DNA of 34,288 bases from Rhodobacteraceae bacterium CG17_big_fil_post_rev_8_21_14_2_50_65_11 (GCA_002783145.1 PFEX01000168.1:17350-51637); one strand, 5' to 3'; numbered from the stretch's first letter, positions 1-8,651 are shown. Translations and numbers: made by a program. Notes: a model not told the origin generated them from the letters alone.

Positions 1-638
1 CGCATTTCCTCCCCTATGACTGGGGATATTTCGCCTTCGTCCACGGCACCGATCTGGAAAATCCGCCGACCAGTTTCCGCGATCTGGCGGCCAGCGATCT
101 GCGCATCGTGATCCAGGATCCCCGCTCTTCCACCCCCGGCCTCGGCCTTCTGATGTGGGTGAAAGCCGCCTATGGCGACGAGGCCGGCGCGATCTGGGAA
201 GGGCTGGCCGACAACATCGTCACCGTCACGCCGGGTTGGTCGGAGGCCTACGGCCTGTACCTCGACGGCGAGGCCGACATGGTGCTGTCCTACACCACCT
301 CGCCGGCCTATCACCTGATCGCGGAGGACGATGACAGCCACACCGCCGCCGCCTTCGAGGAGGGCCATTACATGCAGGTGGAGGTTGCCGGGATCGTGAA
401 CGTTACGAACGAGATGGCGCTTGCCCGGCAGTTCATGGCCTTCATGCTGACACCTGCGTTTCAGCAGGCGATCCCGACCACCAACTGGATGTATCCCGCC
501 GCCTTGCCGGCCGGTGACCTGCCCGATGGATTCAACACGCTCGTGACGCCCGAAACCCCGCTGCTTCTGCCCGCCGAAGAGGCGCAGGCGCTGCGCGACG
601 AGGCCCTGGAAGAATGGCGCACCGCGCTCAGCCGCTAG
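1..638 (+). CDS. thiB: Thiamine/TPP ABC transporter substrate-binding protein (3' part)
   Basis: This is the C-terminal part of a periplasmic thiamine-binding protein; the reading frame is open from base 3, so the start lies upstream of the window. The visible part begins HFLPYDWGYFAFV and continues into DLRIVIQDPRSSTPGLGLL, which match the ThiB family in my memory. The protein captures thiamine, its monophosphate or its pyrophosphate in the periplasm and delivers it to ThiP. The stop TAG is at 636-638. The gene overlaps thiP by 25 bases, and thiQ follows, so this is a classical thiBPQ operon. A TPP riboswitch would be expected upstream but is outside the window. About 212 codons are visible, roughly two thirds of a usual ThiB. 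Confidence 0.93.
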   Translation, partial: HFLPYDWGYFAFVHGTDLENPPTSFRDLAASDLRIVIQDPRSSTPGLGLLMWVKAAYGDEAGAIWEGLADNIVTVTPGWSEAYGLYLDGEADMVLSYTTSPAYHLIAEDDDSHTAAAFEEGHYMQVEVAGIVNVTNEMALARQFMAFMLTPAFQQAIPTTNWMYPAALPAGDLPDGFNTLVTPETPLLLPAEEAQALRDEALEEWRTALSR

Positions 639-2179
639 GCGCGGCGCATTGGGCGGGTGCGGCGGTTGCCGCGCTCGTCCTCGTCGCCATTCTCGGCCCG
701 CTTGGCGCGGTGCTGTGGCGGGCGGACGGCGTAGGCGCCCTCGGCCCTGCCGACCTTGCCGCCATCCGCTTCACCATCTGGCAGGCACTGCTTTCGGCGC
801 TGTTCAGCGTGGCCCTGGCCATTCCCGTCGCTCGCGCCCTGGCGCGGCGGCGGTTTCGCGGGCGGGCGGCGCTGATCGCGCTGATGGGGGCGCCCTTTAT
901 CCTGCCGGTGATCGTCGCCGTTCTGGGCCTTGTCGCGATCTTCGGGCGACAGGGTCTGCTGAACGCGGGACTCGCGGCCATCGGCATGCACGGCATTGAA
1001 ATCTATGGGCTGCACGGCGTCGTCCTGGCGCATGTCTTCTTCAACCTGCCGCTTGCGGTGCGGCTGATCATGCAAGGCTGGCTTGCCATCCCGGCAGAGC
1101 GGTTCCGGCTGGCCGCGACCCTTGGCTTCACCTCGCGCGACATCGTCCGCCACATGGAGCGCCCGATGTTGCGGCAGGTTCTGCCCGGCGCGTTCCTGGT
1201 GATCTTTCTTATCTGCACCACCTCTTTCGCGGTGGCGCTGATCCTTGGCGGCGGGCCGCGGTCCACCACCGTGGAACTCGCAATCTACCAGGCCTTTCGC
1301 TACGATTTCGATCTTGGCCGCGCGGCGCTGCTTGGCCTTGTGCAGGTGGCGATCTGCGTGGTGGCGGGCTTGTTGGTGCTGCGCGTGGCGCTGCCGGGCG
1401 GGATGGGAAGCGGGCTTGACCGCCCATTGCAGCGGTTCGATGCGCAGGGCGGCTGGCAACGCGCCGGCGATATGCTGGCCATCACGCTGGCCGCAGCCTT
1501 CCTGCTGTTACCGCTTGGCGCGGTCTTTCTGCGCGGCATCAATGGCGTTGCGGGGCTGCCGGTCAGCGTCTGGCAGGCGGCGGAACGCTCCGTCATCCTG
1601 TCGCTTGCCACCGCCGCCATCGCCGTCGCGCTAGCCCTGCCCATGGCTCTCCTGATCGCGCGGGGACGGGCGAAGGGCTTGCTGGAAACCATCGGGGCGC
1701 TGTCGATCGCGGTTTCGCCACTGGTGATCGGAACCGGGCTGTTCCTGATCCTGCGCCCGCATGTGGCGCCCGGCAACTCCGCGCTGCCGGTTACGGGGTT
1801 GGTAAATGCGCTCTCTGCCCTGCCCTTCCTGCTGCGCGCACTTGTGCCCGCGATCGAGGCGGCGGAGGCCGGATATGGCAGGCTTGCGCAATCGCTGGGG
1901 ATGAGCGCCGCACAGAGGATGCGCCATGTTCTGCTGCCGCGCATACGGCGACCGCTTGGTTTTGGCGCCGGGTTGGCGGCGGCGATGGCGATGGGCGATC
2001 TCGGGGTCATCACCCTCTTTGCCACGCCGCAATCGGGCACCCTGCCGCTGGAGATGTTTCGCCTGATGGGGTCTTATCGCACTGATGACGCAGAGGCCGC
2101 CGCGCTGGTGCTGCTGGTGCTGAGCCTGGCCCTGTTCTGGATCTTCGACCGCGGGGGGCGGGTAAATGCTGCGACTTGA
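614..2179 (+). CDS. thiP: Thiamine/TPP ABC transporter permease
   Basis: Inner-membrane permease of the thiamine importer, 521 residues, the usual length for ThiP. It is a fused double permease with about twelve hydrophobic segments and two cytoplasmic EAA-type loops that dock on the ATPase: one around residues 165-190 (ATLGFTSRDIVRHMERP) and one around 425-450 (AQSLGMSAAQRMRHVLLP). The ATG at 614 lies inside the end of thiB, and the stop at 2177-2179 overlaps the thiQ start by 14 bases, implying translational coupling. Several long frames on the opposite strand are shadows of this GC-rich gene. The family and its position between thiB and thiQ make the call secure. Confidence 0.95.
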   Translation: MAHRAQPLGAAHWAGAAVAALVLVAILGPLGAVLWRADGVGALGPADLAAIRFTIWQALLSALFSVALAIPVARALARRRFRGRAALIALMGAPFILPVIVAVLGLVAIFGRQGLLNAGLAAIGMHGIEIYGLHGVVLAHVFFNLPLAVRLIMQGWLAIPAERFRLAATLGFTSRDIVRHMERPMLRQVLPGAFLVIFLICTTSFAVALILGGGPRSTTVELAIYQAFRYDFDLGRAALLGLVQVAICVVAGLLVLRVALPGGMGSGLDRPLQRFDAQGGWQRAGDMLAITLAAAFLLLPLGAVFLRGINGVAGLPVSVWQAAERSVILSLATAAIAVALALPMALLIARGRAKGLLETIGALSIAVSPLVIGTGLFLILRPHVAPGNSALPVTGLVNALSALPFLLRALVPAIEAAEAGYGRLAQSLGMSAAQRMRHVLLPRIRRPLGFGAGLAAAMAMGDLGVITLFATPQSGTLPLEMFRLMGSYRTDDAEAAALVLLVLSLALFWIFDRGGRVNAAT

Positions 2180-2855
2180 GGATCTGCGCCTGACGCTGGG
2201 CGGTTTCACCCTGCGCGCCGACCTGTCGGTGGCCCTGGCCAAACGGTTGGCTGTTCTAGGGCCGTCCGGCGGCGGCAAGACGACGCTTCTGAACGTTATC
2301 TCGGGGTTCCTGCGCCCCGATGCAGGCCGGGTGATCATCGACGGGCAGGACGTGACCGACTGGCCGGTGCCGAACCGGCCGCTGTCGTTCCTGTTTCAGG
2401 AGGGCAACCTGTTTCCGCATCTCACCGCCTTCGACAACGTTGCGCTTGGCATTGCGCCAAGCCTGCGCCTGCGCGCGGCGGAGCGGGAGGCGGTAGTGCA
2501 GGCCCTTTCGCAGGTCGGGCTGTCAGGCTTCGGGGATCGGCGGCCCGGCGACCTTTCGGGCGGGCAACGCTCGCGCGTGGCAATCGCGCGGATGCTGCTG
2601 CGCCGCAAACCCCTTGCGCTGCTGGATGAACCCTTCGCTGCGCTCGACCCTGGCCTGCGCCGCGAGATGCTGGCCCTGCTGGGGGATCTTTGCAACGCAG
2701 AGGGTCTGACGCTGGTGATGGTCAGCCACGACCTGCGCGACGCCGAACGGCTTTGCACCGACCTGTGCCTGCTGGAGGACGGCGCGATCGCCCTGCACGG
2801 TCCGCTTGCGCCGATGCTGGCCGATCCGCCGGCTTCGCTGACGCCATGGCTGTAA
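2166..2855 (+). CDS. thiQ: Thiamine/TPP ABC transporter ATP-binding protein
   Basis: Cytoplasmic ATPase of the thiamine importer, 229 residues, normal for ThiQ. All nucleotide-binding motifs are intact: Walker A GPSGGGKTT at 32-40, Q-loop Gln78, signature LSGGQ at 130-134, Walker B LALLDEP at 150-156 and H-loop His188. The N-terminus (MLRLEDLRLTLGGFTLRADL) is the typical short ThiQ start. The gene overlaps thiP by 14 bases and closes the operon. Immediately downstream is a perfect hairpin shared with the convergent petABC operon. Known role: two copies bind the ThiP loops and drive thiamine import by ATP hydrolysis. Confidence 0.95.
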   Translation: MLRLEDLRLTLGGFTLRADLSVALAKRLAVLGPSGGGKTTLLNVISGFLRPDAGRVIIDGQDVTDWPVPNRPLSFLFQEGNLFPHLTAFDNVALGIAPSLRLRAAEREAVVQALSQVGLSGFGDRRPGDLSGGQRSRVAIARMLLRRKPLALLDEPFAALDPGLRREMLALLGDLCNAEGLTLVMVSHDLRDAERLCTDLCLLEDGAIALHGPLAPMLADPPASLTPWL

Positions 2856-2857
2856 CG

Positions 2858-2882
2858 AAAAACGCGCCCCGGAGGGCGCGTT
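2858..2882 (-). terminator. Intrinsic terminator of petABC, probably bidirectional
   Basis: A perfect 9-bp stem, AACGCGCCC (2861-2869) and GGGCGCGTT (2874-2882), closes a CGGA tetraloop. Read on the minus strand it is followed by a run of five T, so it is a good rho-independent terminator for petC, which ends at 2908. Read on the plus strand it lies 5 bases after the thiQ stop but has only a short T tract, so it probably also helps to end thiBPQ. Confidence 0.75.
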
Positions 2883-2907
2883 CATCACGTCGGTCGAGGC
2901 GACGGGA

Positions 2908-3702
2908 TCACTGTTCCTTCGCGGCCCGCCTCACCGGGGCCCAAAGCCGCTTGTTGGTGAGGTAGAGCAGCGTCGAGAGGATCACCAACAGGATCACGGC
3001 GGTAAAGCCCAGCCGCTTGCGATCCATCAGGTTCGGTTCCGCTGCCCACATCAGGTAGGCCGCCACATCCTCTGCCATCTGTTCCACGGTGGCCGGGGTG
3101 CCATCGTTGTACTCAACAGCATCCTCCCAAAGCGGCGGCGGCATCGAGATCAGTCCGCTCGGAAAAGCGGTATTTTCATAGAGGACCGCCCCGAACTGTT
3201 CCACCTCCTCGCCGGTATAGCCATGCAGGAGCGAGGCGATGTATTCCGGCCCGCCGATGCCGAAGACGAGGTTGTTCAGCGCCAGGCCGTAGGGGCCGTG
3301 AAAGCCGAGCCGCGCCTTGGCCATCATGCTGAGATCGGGCGCGCCGGCCGCGTCGTTGGCCGGGAAGGTGTCGCCCGGCGTCGCGGTGCGATAATCGCGC
3401 AGATCCGCGTCCCAGACCTCGATGAAGTTCTGGTCGATATAGGCGCGGACCTGATCCGGCGGGATGCCGGGGCCATCCGGGTCCGACAGCGAGCGGATCG
3501 GCACGTAGCGCATACCGTGGCAGGCGGAACAGACCTCGGTAAAAACCTGAAGGCCGCGTTGCAACTGGTTCTGGTCGAAGGTGCCGAACGGACCGTCGAA
3601 GGAGAAGCGGATATTCTCCACGTGGCCTTCGCCAGCCGCGAAAGCCGGCGCACCGGAAAGCGCAACGGCGGTCAGCGCGGTGAGTGCAAGTTTCCTGAAC
3701 AT
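2908..3702 (-). CDS. petC: Cytochrome c1 of the ubiquinol-cytochrome c reductase (bc1) complex
   Basis: Cytochrome c1, 264 residues. A signal peptide occupies residues 1-22 (cleavage after AFA), the c-type heme motif CSACH is at 58-62, the distal heme ligand is probably Met187 in LISMPPPL, and one C-terminal membrane anchor lies at about 231-248. The periplasmic heme domain receives electrons from the Rieske protein and passes them to cytochrome c2 or cy. The ATG at 3702 is preceded by AAAGGAC at good spacing. It follows petB by 19 bases and is the last gene of the operon before the hairpin at 2858-2882. Confidence 0.97.
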   Translation of the reverse strand: MFRKLALTALTAVALSGAPAFAAGEGHVENIRFSFDGPFGTFDQNQLQRGLQVFTEVCSACHGMRYVPIRSLSDPDGPGIPPDQVRAYIDQNFIEVWDADLRDYRTATPGDTFPANDAAGAPDLSMMAKARLGFHGPYGLALNNLVFGIGGPEYIASLLHGYTGEEVEQFGAVLYENTAFPSGLISMPPPLWEDAVEYNDGTPATVEQMAEDVAAYLMWAAEPNLMDRKRLGFTAVILLVILSTLLYLTNKRLWAPVRRAAKEQ

Positions 3703-3721
3703 GCGATGCAGTCCTTTTCTT

Positions 3722-5065
3722 TTACTCGGCCGGGGTCGCGGCGGTATCGCCCTTGGACCCGGACTTGCCGTAATGCTCTTTGAAGTCTTCCTCGATCGTG
3801 GCCGGCTGCGGGATCGGCTTTTCGAAAATGCCCAGAAGCGGCAGGATCACGAGGAAATAGGCGAACCAGTAGGCCGACCCGATCAGCGAGATGGTGGAAT
3901 AGGGCGGTTCCGCCGGGCGCGCCCCGGCCCACATAAGCACCATGAAATCGACCGCCAACAGCCAGAACCACCACTTGAACAGCGGACGGTAGCGACCGGA
4001 CCGGACCGACGACGTGTCAAGCCACGGGACAAGGGCCATCACGGCAATCGCCCCGAACATAGCGATCACACCGAAGAACTTGGCGTCAACGATCCCTCCG
4101 GTGATCCAGCTGGCGAACATCACCACCCAGACATCGGAGGTGAAGGCGCGCAGGATCGCGTAGAAGGGCAGGAAATACCATTCCGGCACGATGTGCGCGG
4201 GCGTCGCCAGCGGGTTGGCCTCGATGTAGTTGTCGGGGTGACCAAGGTAGTTGGGCATGAATCCGACGACAGCGAAGAACCCGACCAGCACAACGGCGAG
4301 GGCGAAGAAGTCCTTGATCACGAAATAGGGCCAGAACGGCAGCGTGTCAGAATCGGCCTCCTTGCGGGAGGTGCGCCGCACCTCGACCCCGGTTGGGTTG
4401 TTGTTACCGGTCGTATGGAAGGCCCAGATGTGCACGATCACCAGCCCCGTGATGATGAAGGGCAGCAGGAAATGCAGCGACAGGAACCGGTTGAGCGTGG
4501 CATTCCCCACCGCCGGGCCGCCCAGAAGCCAGGTCTGAATGGCATCGCCGACGAACGGGATCGCGCCGAAGAGGCCGGTGATCACCGTCGCCCCCCAGAA
4601 CGACATCTGCCCCCAGGGAAGAACGTAGCCCATGAAGGCGGTGCCCATCATCATCAGGTAGATCAGCATGCCGATGATCCATGTCACCTCGCGCGGGGCC
4701 TTGTAGGACCCGTAGTAGAGGCCGCGGAAGATGTGGAGGTAAACCGCGATGAAAAACAGCGAGGCGCCGTTCATGTGAATGTAGCGGATCGCCCAGCCAC
4801 CGTTCACGTTGCGCATGATGTGTTCGATGGAGGCGAAGGCCAGATCCACATGCGGGGTATAGTGCATCGCCAGAATGATTCCGGTGACGATCTGCAACAC
4901 CAGACAGAAGGCCAGCACGATGCCCCATATCCACATCCAGTTCAGGTTCCTGGGGGTTGGGATCGTCAGAGTGTCATGCATCAAAGAGACGATGGGCAGG
5001 CGGCGGTGAAGCCATTTCGCGCCGCTCGATTTCGGCTCGTAATGGTCGTGGGGAATACCGGACAT
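3722..5065 (-). CDS. petB: Cytochrome b of the bc1 complex
   Basis: Integral membrane cytochrome b, 447 residues, carrying two b hemes and both quinone sites. The four axial histidines fall at His97, His111, His198 and His212, the numbers known for Rhodobacter capsulatus cytochrome b, and the quinol-oxidation PEWY motif is at 294-297. I chose the ATG at 5065 ([10 protein letters not shown]) because it has an AAGGGAG ribosome site. The same frame stays open to 5278, but that extension runs through petA and does not look like protein. It follows petA by 11 bases and is probably co-transcribed with petA and petC. Confidence 0.97.
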   Translation of the reverse strand: MSGIPHDHYEPKSSGAKWLHRRLPIVSLMHDTLTIPTPRNLNWMWIWGIVLAFCLVLQIVTGIILAMHYTPHVDLAFASIEHIMRNVNGGWAIRYIHMNGASLFFIAVYLHIFRGLYYGSYKAPREVTWIIGMLIYLMMMGTAFMGYVLPWGQMSFWGATVITGLFGAIPFVGDAIQTWLLGGPAVGNATLNRFLSLHFLLPFIITGLVIVHIWAFHTTGNNNPTGVEVRRTSRKEADSDTLPFWPYFVIKDFFALAVVLVGFFAVVGFMPNYLGHPDNYIEANPLATPAHIVPEWYFLPFYAILRAFTSDVWVVMFASWITGGIVDAKFFGVIAMFGAIAVMALVPWLDTSSVRSGRYRPLFKWWFWLLAVDFMVLMWAGARPAEPPYSTISLIGSAYWFAYFLVILPLLGIFEKPIPQPATIEEDFKEHYGKSGSKGDTAATPAE

Positions 5066-5076
5066 ATCTCGCTCCC

Positions 5077-5655
5077 TTAACCCAGAAGAATGGTGGTTTC
5101 GTCGACGAACTCCGCGACGGGAACCGGCAGGTTCTCGGGCGCGGGGCCGCGGCGGATACGGCCCGCGGTGTCGTAATGGGATCCGTGGCAAGGGCAGAAC
5201 CAGCCACCAAAGGCACCGGCACCATCGCCAAGCGGAACGCAGCCAAGGTGGGTGCAGACCCCCCACATCAACAGCCATTCGCCGGTATTCTCGCCCGCGA
5301 AATCGACCATCGTGCGGTTTTCGTCCGTGGCCGGCGCCGCATCACCCACGTTTGCATTGCGGGCGTTGTCATCGACCAGATCGGACAGGTCCACCGCCCG
5401 CCCGGCCTCGATCTCGTCGGCGGTGCGGCGACGGATGAAGATGGGCTTGCCGAGGAACAGCACGGTCAATTGCGTGCCCGGTTCCAGCGTCGTGACATCG
5501 ACCCGCATGGTCGAGGCGGCCTGAACGTCAGCCGATGGGTTCATCTGGTTGACCAGAGGCCAGACGGCAGCACCGGTTGCCACTGCACCTACGCCACCCG
5601 TGGCATAGTACAGAAAGTCGCGGCGGGTGCTGGGATGATCTTCTGCGTGTGACAC
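5077..5655 (-). CDS. petA: Rieske iron-sulfur subunit of the bc1 complex
   Basis: Rieske [2Fe-2S] protein, 192 residues from the GTG at 5655 (SHAEDH...). This start is preferred because GGGAG lies 9 bases upstream and Rhodobacter homologs begin with the same SHAED sequence; the ATG at 5673 would add six residues and has no ribosome site. A twin-arginine signal-anchor, RRDFLYYA, begins at residue 11. Cluster ligands are Cys134, His136, Cys154 and His157, with Cys139 and Cys156 forming the disulfide. It takes electrons from ubiquinol at cytochrome b and passes them to cytochrome c1. First gene of the petABC operon; about 210 bases separate it from the GNAT gene upstream. Confidence 0.96.
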   Translation of the reverse strand: MSHAEDHPSTRRDFLYYATGGVGAVATGAAVWPLVNQMNPSADVQAASTMRVDVTTLEPGTQLTVLFLGKPIFIRRRTADEIEAGRAVDLSDLVDDNARNANVGDAAPATDENRTMVDFAGENTGEWLLMWGVCTHLGCVPLGDGAGAFGGWFCPCHGSHYDTAGRIRRGPAPENLPVPVAEFVDETTILLG

Positions 5656-5867
5656 CGAAAGCGTCTCCCTCATCAACGGCCCGAATGGTGGGGCCTAATT
5701 CTGGCGAGGCCGCAGTCTTTTAATGCAGCCATTGATCGGCCTTCTACCGTTGCAGGGGCCTCGCCGTCCAGCAGACAATCGCACACAGGGCGTTCGAATT
5801 GTCGCATTTGTGAACATAGGGCGCTGCTGAACGATGCCAGCAGGTAAAAACGCCGCGCCTTGCAGTG

Positions 5868-6293
5868 TCAGTCAAGCGGGCGCGTCATGGCGCGGTGCCC
5901 GATCCCCGCGTCAAGAAATTCCGGCCCGTGCGCGCGAAATCCCAGCGTTTCGTAAAAGCCGATGGCGTGAATCTGCGAATCGAGCGCCGCTTGTCGAAAC
6001 CCAGCCTGCCGCGCATGTTCCAGCACCACCGACATGATCCGCGCGCCAAGACCTGTGCCGCGCTGCGCGGGCATCACCGCAACCCGCTGCACCTTGGCCG
6101 ATTCGCCCATCGGCAGCAGCCGCGCACAGCCCGCCGGGGCATTGGCGTCACCGGCAAGGAAATGGGTGCAAACCTTATCCAGCCGATCCCATTCCTCTTC
6201 CGGCGGCACGCCCTGTTCGCGCATGAACACCGCTGCACGCACGGCAAAACAGGCGGCACGGTCTTCCGGCGTCAACGCCAGGGCGATCTTCAT
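5868..6293 (-). CDS. GNAT family N-acetyltransferase (ElaA/YjcF-like)
   Basis: A 141-residue single-domain GNAT protein. The N-terminus (AVFMREQGVPPEEEWD) resembles the ElaA/YjcF branch, and the acetyl-CoA pyrophosphate loop QRGTGLG is at 77-83 after strand VQRVAVMP. The late part IGFYETLGF is typical of GNAT fold ends. These enzymes move an acetyl group from acetyl-CoA to an amine; the substrate cannot be read from the sequence. Its ATG overlaps the stop of the preceding glutathione S-transferase gene as ATGA, so the two are probably translated together. Confidence 0.85.
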   Translation of the reverse strand: MKIALALTPEDRAACFAVRAAVFMREQGVPPEEEWDRLDKVCTHFLAGDANAPAGCARLLPMGESAKVQRVAVMPAQRGTGLGARIMSVVLEHARQAGFRQAALDSQIHAIGFYETLGFRAHGPEFLDAGIGHRAMTRPLD

Positions 6294-6895
6294 GCCGGGG
6301 GCATCGTCGCGCGCATCGCATCACGTTCCGCAAAGCGCGCCGACCAAGCGGTCAGCGCATCGCGCCCGGCGCGCCAGTCCTTGTCGGGGTGACGGAAATC
6401 GAGATAGCCAAGCGCGCAGCCGACCGCGATCTGTCCCATGTCGAGCGGCCCATGCAGGTGGCTCATCCAACGGGCATCGAGCGCGTCGAGCGCCCGCGTA
6501 ACCTTGGCCCACTGCGCATCGAGCCACGGCTGGTAGCGCATCTCCTCGGGCCTGACGCGGGCCTCGTAGACCATCAGCACGGCGGCCTCCATGATCCCCT
6601 CGGCCGTCGCCTCCAGCGTCAGCGTGTCCCACAGCCGCGCCTCGGGGTAGAACCCCGCCCGGGCGCGCGCATCGAGGAATCGGCAGATCACCCGGCTGTC
6701 ATACAGCGTCGGGCCATCGTCGCGGATCAGCGCCGGGATCTTGCCCACCGGGTTGGCGGCGGCCACTTCCGGCGCGGTGGCGACGGGGGTGGTGGCCACC
6801 TCCTGCATCGCGATGTCGTCCTGGCCGGTTTCCATGAGCAGCACCCGCACCTTGCGCACGAAGGGCGAGGCGAGCGCGCCAAGCAGCGTCATCAT
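6290..6895 (-). CDS. Glutathione S-transferase-like protein
   Basis: A 201-residue cytosolic GST-like protein. The N-terminal thioredoxin-like domain starts LLGALASPFVRKVRVLL, with Ser10 of ASPFVRK in the usual glutathione-activating position, and contains the cis-proline segment NPVGKIPAL and the glutathione-contacting DSRVICRFLD. The C-terminal half is helical, with the conserved MGQIAVGCALGYLDFR segment. It is closest to the YibF-like branch in my judgement. It lies in the middle of a three-gene run with ATGA overlaps on both sides. The substrate is unknown. Confidence 0.85.
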   Translation of the reverse strand: MMTLLGALASPFVRKVRVLLMETGQDDIAMQEVATTPVATAPEVAAANPVGKIPALIRDDGPTLYDSRVICRFLDARARAGFYPEARLWDTLTLEATAEGIMEAAVLMVYEARVRPEEMRYQPWLDAQWAKVTRALDALDARWMSHLHGPLDMGQIAVGCALGYLDFRHPDKDWRAGRDALTAWSARFAERDAMRATMPPA

Positions 6896-7173
6896 GGCCG
6901 GTGCCTCAGCTTGAGCCGCGCAAGCAGCGTGGCGTCCAGCTCCAGCCCGCGCGCAGCGGGACCGGGGCGGAAAAGCCGCCGCCAGCGGAGCCCGGCATTC
7001 ACCTGCCCGGCCTCGCTGTGCAGCGTGGCACCTTCCGGCGTGGCGTCCATGATATCCTCAAGCCGCTCGTCGCGGCGGCCGCGCGCGGTGCCGCGCGCAA
7101 GCGCATAGCCGACAAGGGCGACACCGGCATATCTCACGGCGATCCCGGCCAGCGGGGGTATGGCAATGGGCAT
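6892..7173 (-). CDS. Small conserved hypothetical protein with N-terminal membrane segment
   Basis: A 93-residue protein I do not recognise. Residues about 8-27 (GIAVRYAGVALVGYALARG) could form one membrane helix or a glycine-zipper-like anchor; the rest is basic and soluble, ending LKLRHRP. The ATG at 7173 has a strong AGGAGG nine bases upstream. The stop overlaps the GST start by four bases (ATGA), so it is very likely a real gene and the first of a three-gene operon with the GST and GNAT genes. No function is proposed. Confidence 0.7.
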   Translation of the reverse strand: MPIAIPPLAGIAVRYAGVALVGYALARGTARGRRDERLEDIMDATPEGATLHSEAGQVNAGLRWRRLFRPGPAARGLELDATLLARLKLRHRP

Positions 7174-7221
7174 CTGTCACGTCCTCCTGCCCCCCAAGGT
7201 AGGGGCACCGGGGCGCGCTGT

Positions 7222-7848
7222 CTATTCCCCGTCGCCCACGCCCAGCATCAGCGCCGACAAAAGCGCGGTCTCCTGCCCGATTTCTGCGCCCTTCAGGTGA
7301 GCCGCCGCCGCGATACGCGCCTCTGGCGGCTTGTTCTGGGCCAGCTTCCATGTTCCGTCGACCTCGGCAATGTCGAACCGGAAGGGCCGGATCATCCGCA
7401 TCAGCCGGGCCTGCACATCCGCAGGCGTCTTCCCGAGCGTCCAGGGGGGTTTCGGCAGCAGCCGGTCCTCGAACGCCTCGGTCAGCGTTTCGAGCGAGGC
7501 GCGCAGGTCATCCTCCGGCAGCGGATGCAGAGTGCCGCGCAGGTGAACGGCGACGTAGTTCCATGTCGGCACCTGCCCCGGATCACCATACCAGTCGGGC
7601 GAGACATAGCCATCGGGTCCGGACACCGCAATCACGCCGGGCAACGGTCCGGTCGCGGCGCGCGCAATCGGGTTGGACCGCACGAGGTGAAGATCGGCAA
7701 AGCCCGCGTCACCGGAAAGGGCAAAGGGAACATGCGCGATCAATGGTGCCCGGTCGCCGTTCACACTGAGTGTGCCAAAGCCCCGCTCGCGCGCAAAGCC
7801 GAGATTGCGCACGGCACTTTCCTGCCGGAAAACGGGGTTGGGATGCAT
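7222..7848 (-). CDS. FMN-binding negative transcriptional regulator family protein (PaiB-like)
   Basis: A 208-residue PaiB/protease synthase regulator family protein with a split-barrel flavin-binding fold. Diagnostic stretches are SNPIARA, the GYVSPDWYG segment and VPTWNYVAVHLRG. I chose the ATG at 7848 (MHPNPVFRQ, the family's normal start) because AAGGAG lies just upstream; an in-frame ATG at 7866 would precede that site. The frame stays open to 8079, but that part is antisense to the FMN riboswitch. In Bacillus PaiB is linked to repression of sporulation and protease genes; direct DNA binding by this family is unclear, so the regulator label is family-based only. Confidence 0.9.
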   Translation of the reverse strand: MHPNPVFRQESAVRNLGFARERGFGTLSVNGDRAPLIAHVPFALSGDAGFADLHLVRSNPIARAATGPLPGVIAVSGPDGYVSPDWYGDPGQVPTWNYVAVHLRGTLHPLPEDDLRASLETLTEAFEDRLLPKPPWTLGKTPADVQARLMRMIRPFRFDIAEVDGTWKLAQNKPPEARIAAAAHLKGAEIGQETALLSALMLGVGDGE

Positions 7849-7919
7849 CGGGTTCTCCTTGGCCATGATCGGTCGTTTGTGCAGGTTGCGCAGACCGGCG
7901 GCATTTGCAACAAGCACCC

Positions 7920-8065
7920 CGTTCTCAGGGCGGGGCGAAATTCCCCACCGGCGGTATGCGGGGCATTGCCCCCGCGAGCCCGCGAGCGCCCTTGCCACGG
8001 CAAGGGGTCCAGCAGACCCGGTGAGAGGCCGGGGCCGACGGTCACAGTCCGGATGGAAGAGAACG
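7920..8065 (+). promoter_or_regulatory. FMN riboswitch (RFN element)
   Basis: All conserved FMN aptamer blocks are present in order: GGGCGGGGCGAAATTCCCC, ACCGGCGGTA, GCCCGCGAGC, GGTCCAGCAGA, CCGGTGAGAGGCCGG, GCCGACGGTCACAGTCCGGATG. The closing P1 helix pairs 7920-7926 with 8059-8065 over seven bases. It lies about 85 bases upstream of ribH2. A further hairpin, CAGGG (8084-8088) with CCCTG (8095-8099), follows without a T tract. This fits control by hiding the ribosome site more than classical termination, but that is inference. Known action of the class: FMN binding lowers expression of riboflavin synthesis or transport genes. Confidence 0.96.
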
Positions 8066-8148
8066 AGCAGCGGGCGCACCTTCCAGGGCGCGGCCCCTGC
8101 CCGTGATCGCCTTGGGTGACGTGTCAGTTATCGAAAGGAGATCGCAAG

Positions 8149-8595
8149 ATGACACACACCCGATACGCGTTCGTGAAAGCCAACTGGCATTCCGAGATCG
8201 TGGACCAGGCCCTTGCGGGCTTCACCGAAATCATCCCCGCCAGCGAGGTGGACGTGTTCGACGTGCCCGGCGCCTTCGAGATGCCGCTTCTGGCGCGCGA
8301 CCTTGCCGCTACGGGCCGCTACGGCGCCATCGCCTGCGCTGCGCTGGTGGTCGATGGCGGCATCTACCGGCACGATTTCGTCGCACAGGCCGTGGTCGAC
8401 GGGCTGATGCGGGCCGGGATGGACACCGGGGTGCCGGTGCTGTCGGTGTCGCTGACCCCCCACCAGTTCCAGGAGACGGATCACCACAGGGCAATATTCA
8501 GCGAGCATTTCGTGCAGAAGGGCCGCGAAGCCGCCGAGGCCGCGCGCGGTATCCTGCGCACCCGCGCGACGCTGGCCGGCGACGCGGCGGCCTGA
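8149..8595 (+). CDS. ribH2: 6,7-dimethyl-8-ribityllumazine synthase, type II
   Basis: Lumazine synthase of 148 residues, which condenses 5-amino-6-ribitylaminouracil with 3,4-dihydroxy-2-butanone 4-phosphate in riboflavin synthesis. The sequence follows the RibH2 branch known from Brucella and other alphaproteobacteria: ANWHSEIVD near the N-terminus (Trp13), FDVPGAFEMPL around 37-47, DGGIYRHDFVA around 69-79 with His75, and VPVLSVSLTPHQFQE. The ATG at 8149 is used because AAAGGAG lies just upstream; a GTG at 8116 is in frame but would lie before that site. The gene stands alone behind its own FMN riboswitch, as often seen for a second lumazine synthase outside the main rib operon. Confidence 0.95.
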   Translation: MTHTRYAFVKANWHSEIVDQALAGFTEIIPASEVDVFDVPGAFEMPLLARDLAATGRYGAIACAALVVDGGIYRHDFVAQAVVDGLMRAGMDTGVPVLSVSLTPHQFQETDHHRAIFSEHFVQKGREAAEAARGILRTRATLAGDAAA

Positions 8596-8610
8596 CCGCG
8601 ACACCGAGGG

Positions 8611-8651
8611 CCGTGGCCGCATTTCTCACAGCGCAAGCGCCACGGCCACGG
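8611..8651. terminator. Nested inverted repeat between ribH2 and the exchanger gene
   Basis: CCGTGGCCG (8611-8619) can pair perfectly with CGGCCACGG (8643-8651), enclosing a small GCGC-AA-GCGC hairpin at 8631-8640. It straddles the end of the convergent minus-strand gene and lies 15 bases after the ribH2 stop. Position and symmetry suggest a transcription stop for both directions, but there is no T tract, so this is tentative. Confidence 0.35.

Noticed and set aside
3581-5080. Long plus-strand open frame of about 499 codons antisense to petB
   Set aside because: Composition is arginine/glycine/histidine-rich as expected for the complement of a GC-rich membrane protein gene; petB on the other strand is certain.
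5066-5278. N-terminal extension of cytochrome b by 71 codons
   Set aside because: It overlaps the end of petA in another frame and reads as arginine/proline-rich shadow sequence; the ATG at 5065 has a ribosome site and the Rhodobacter-like start.
5677-5867. Promoter for petABC
   Set aside because: I searched the region upstream of petA for TTGACA/TATAAT-like boxes with 16-18 base spacing and found only poor matches, so none is reported.
7849-8079. Upstream extension of the PaiB-like gene by about 77 codons
   Set aside because: The frame is open, but it runs antisense through the FMN riboswitch, lacks a start with a ribosome site, and family members start at MHPNPVFRQ.
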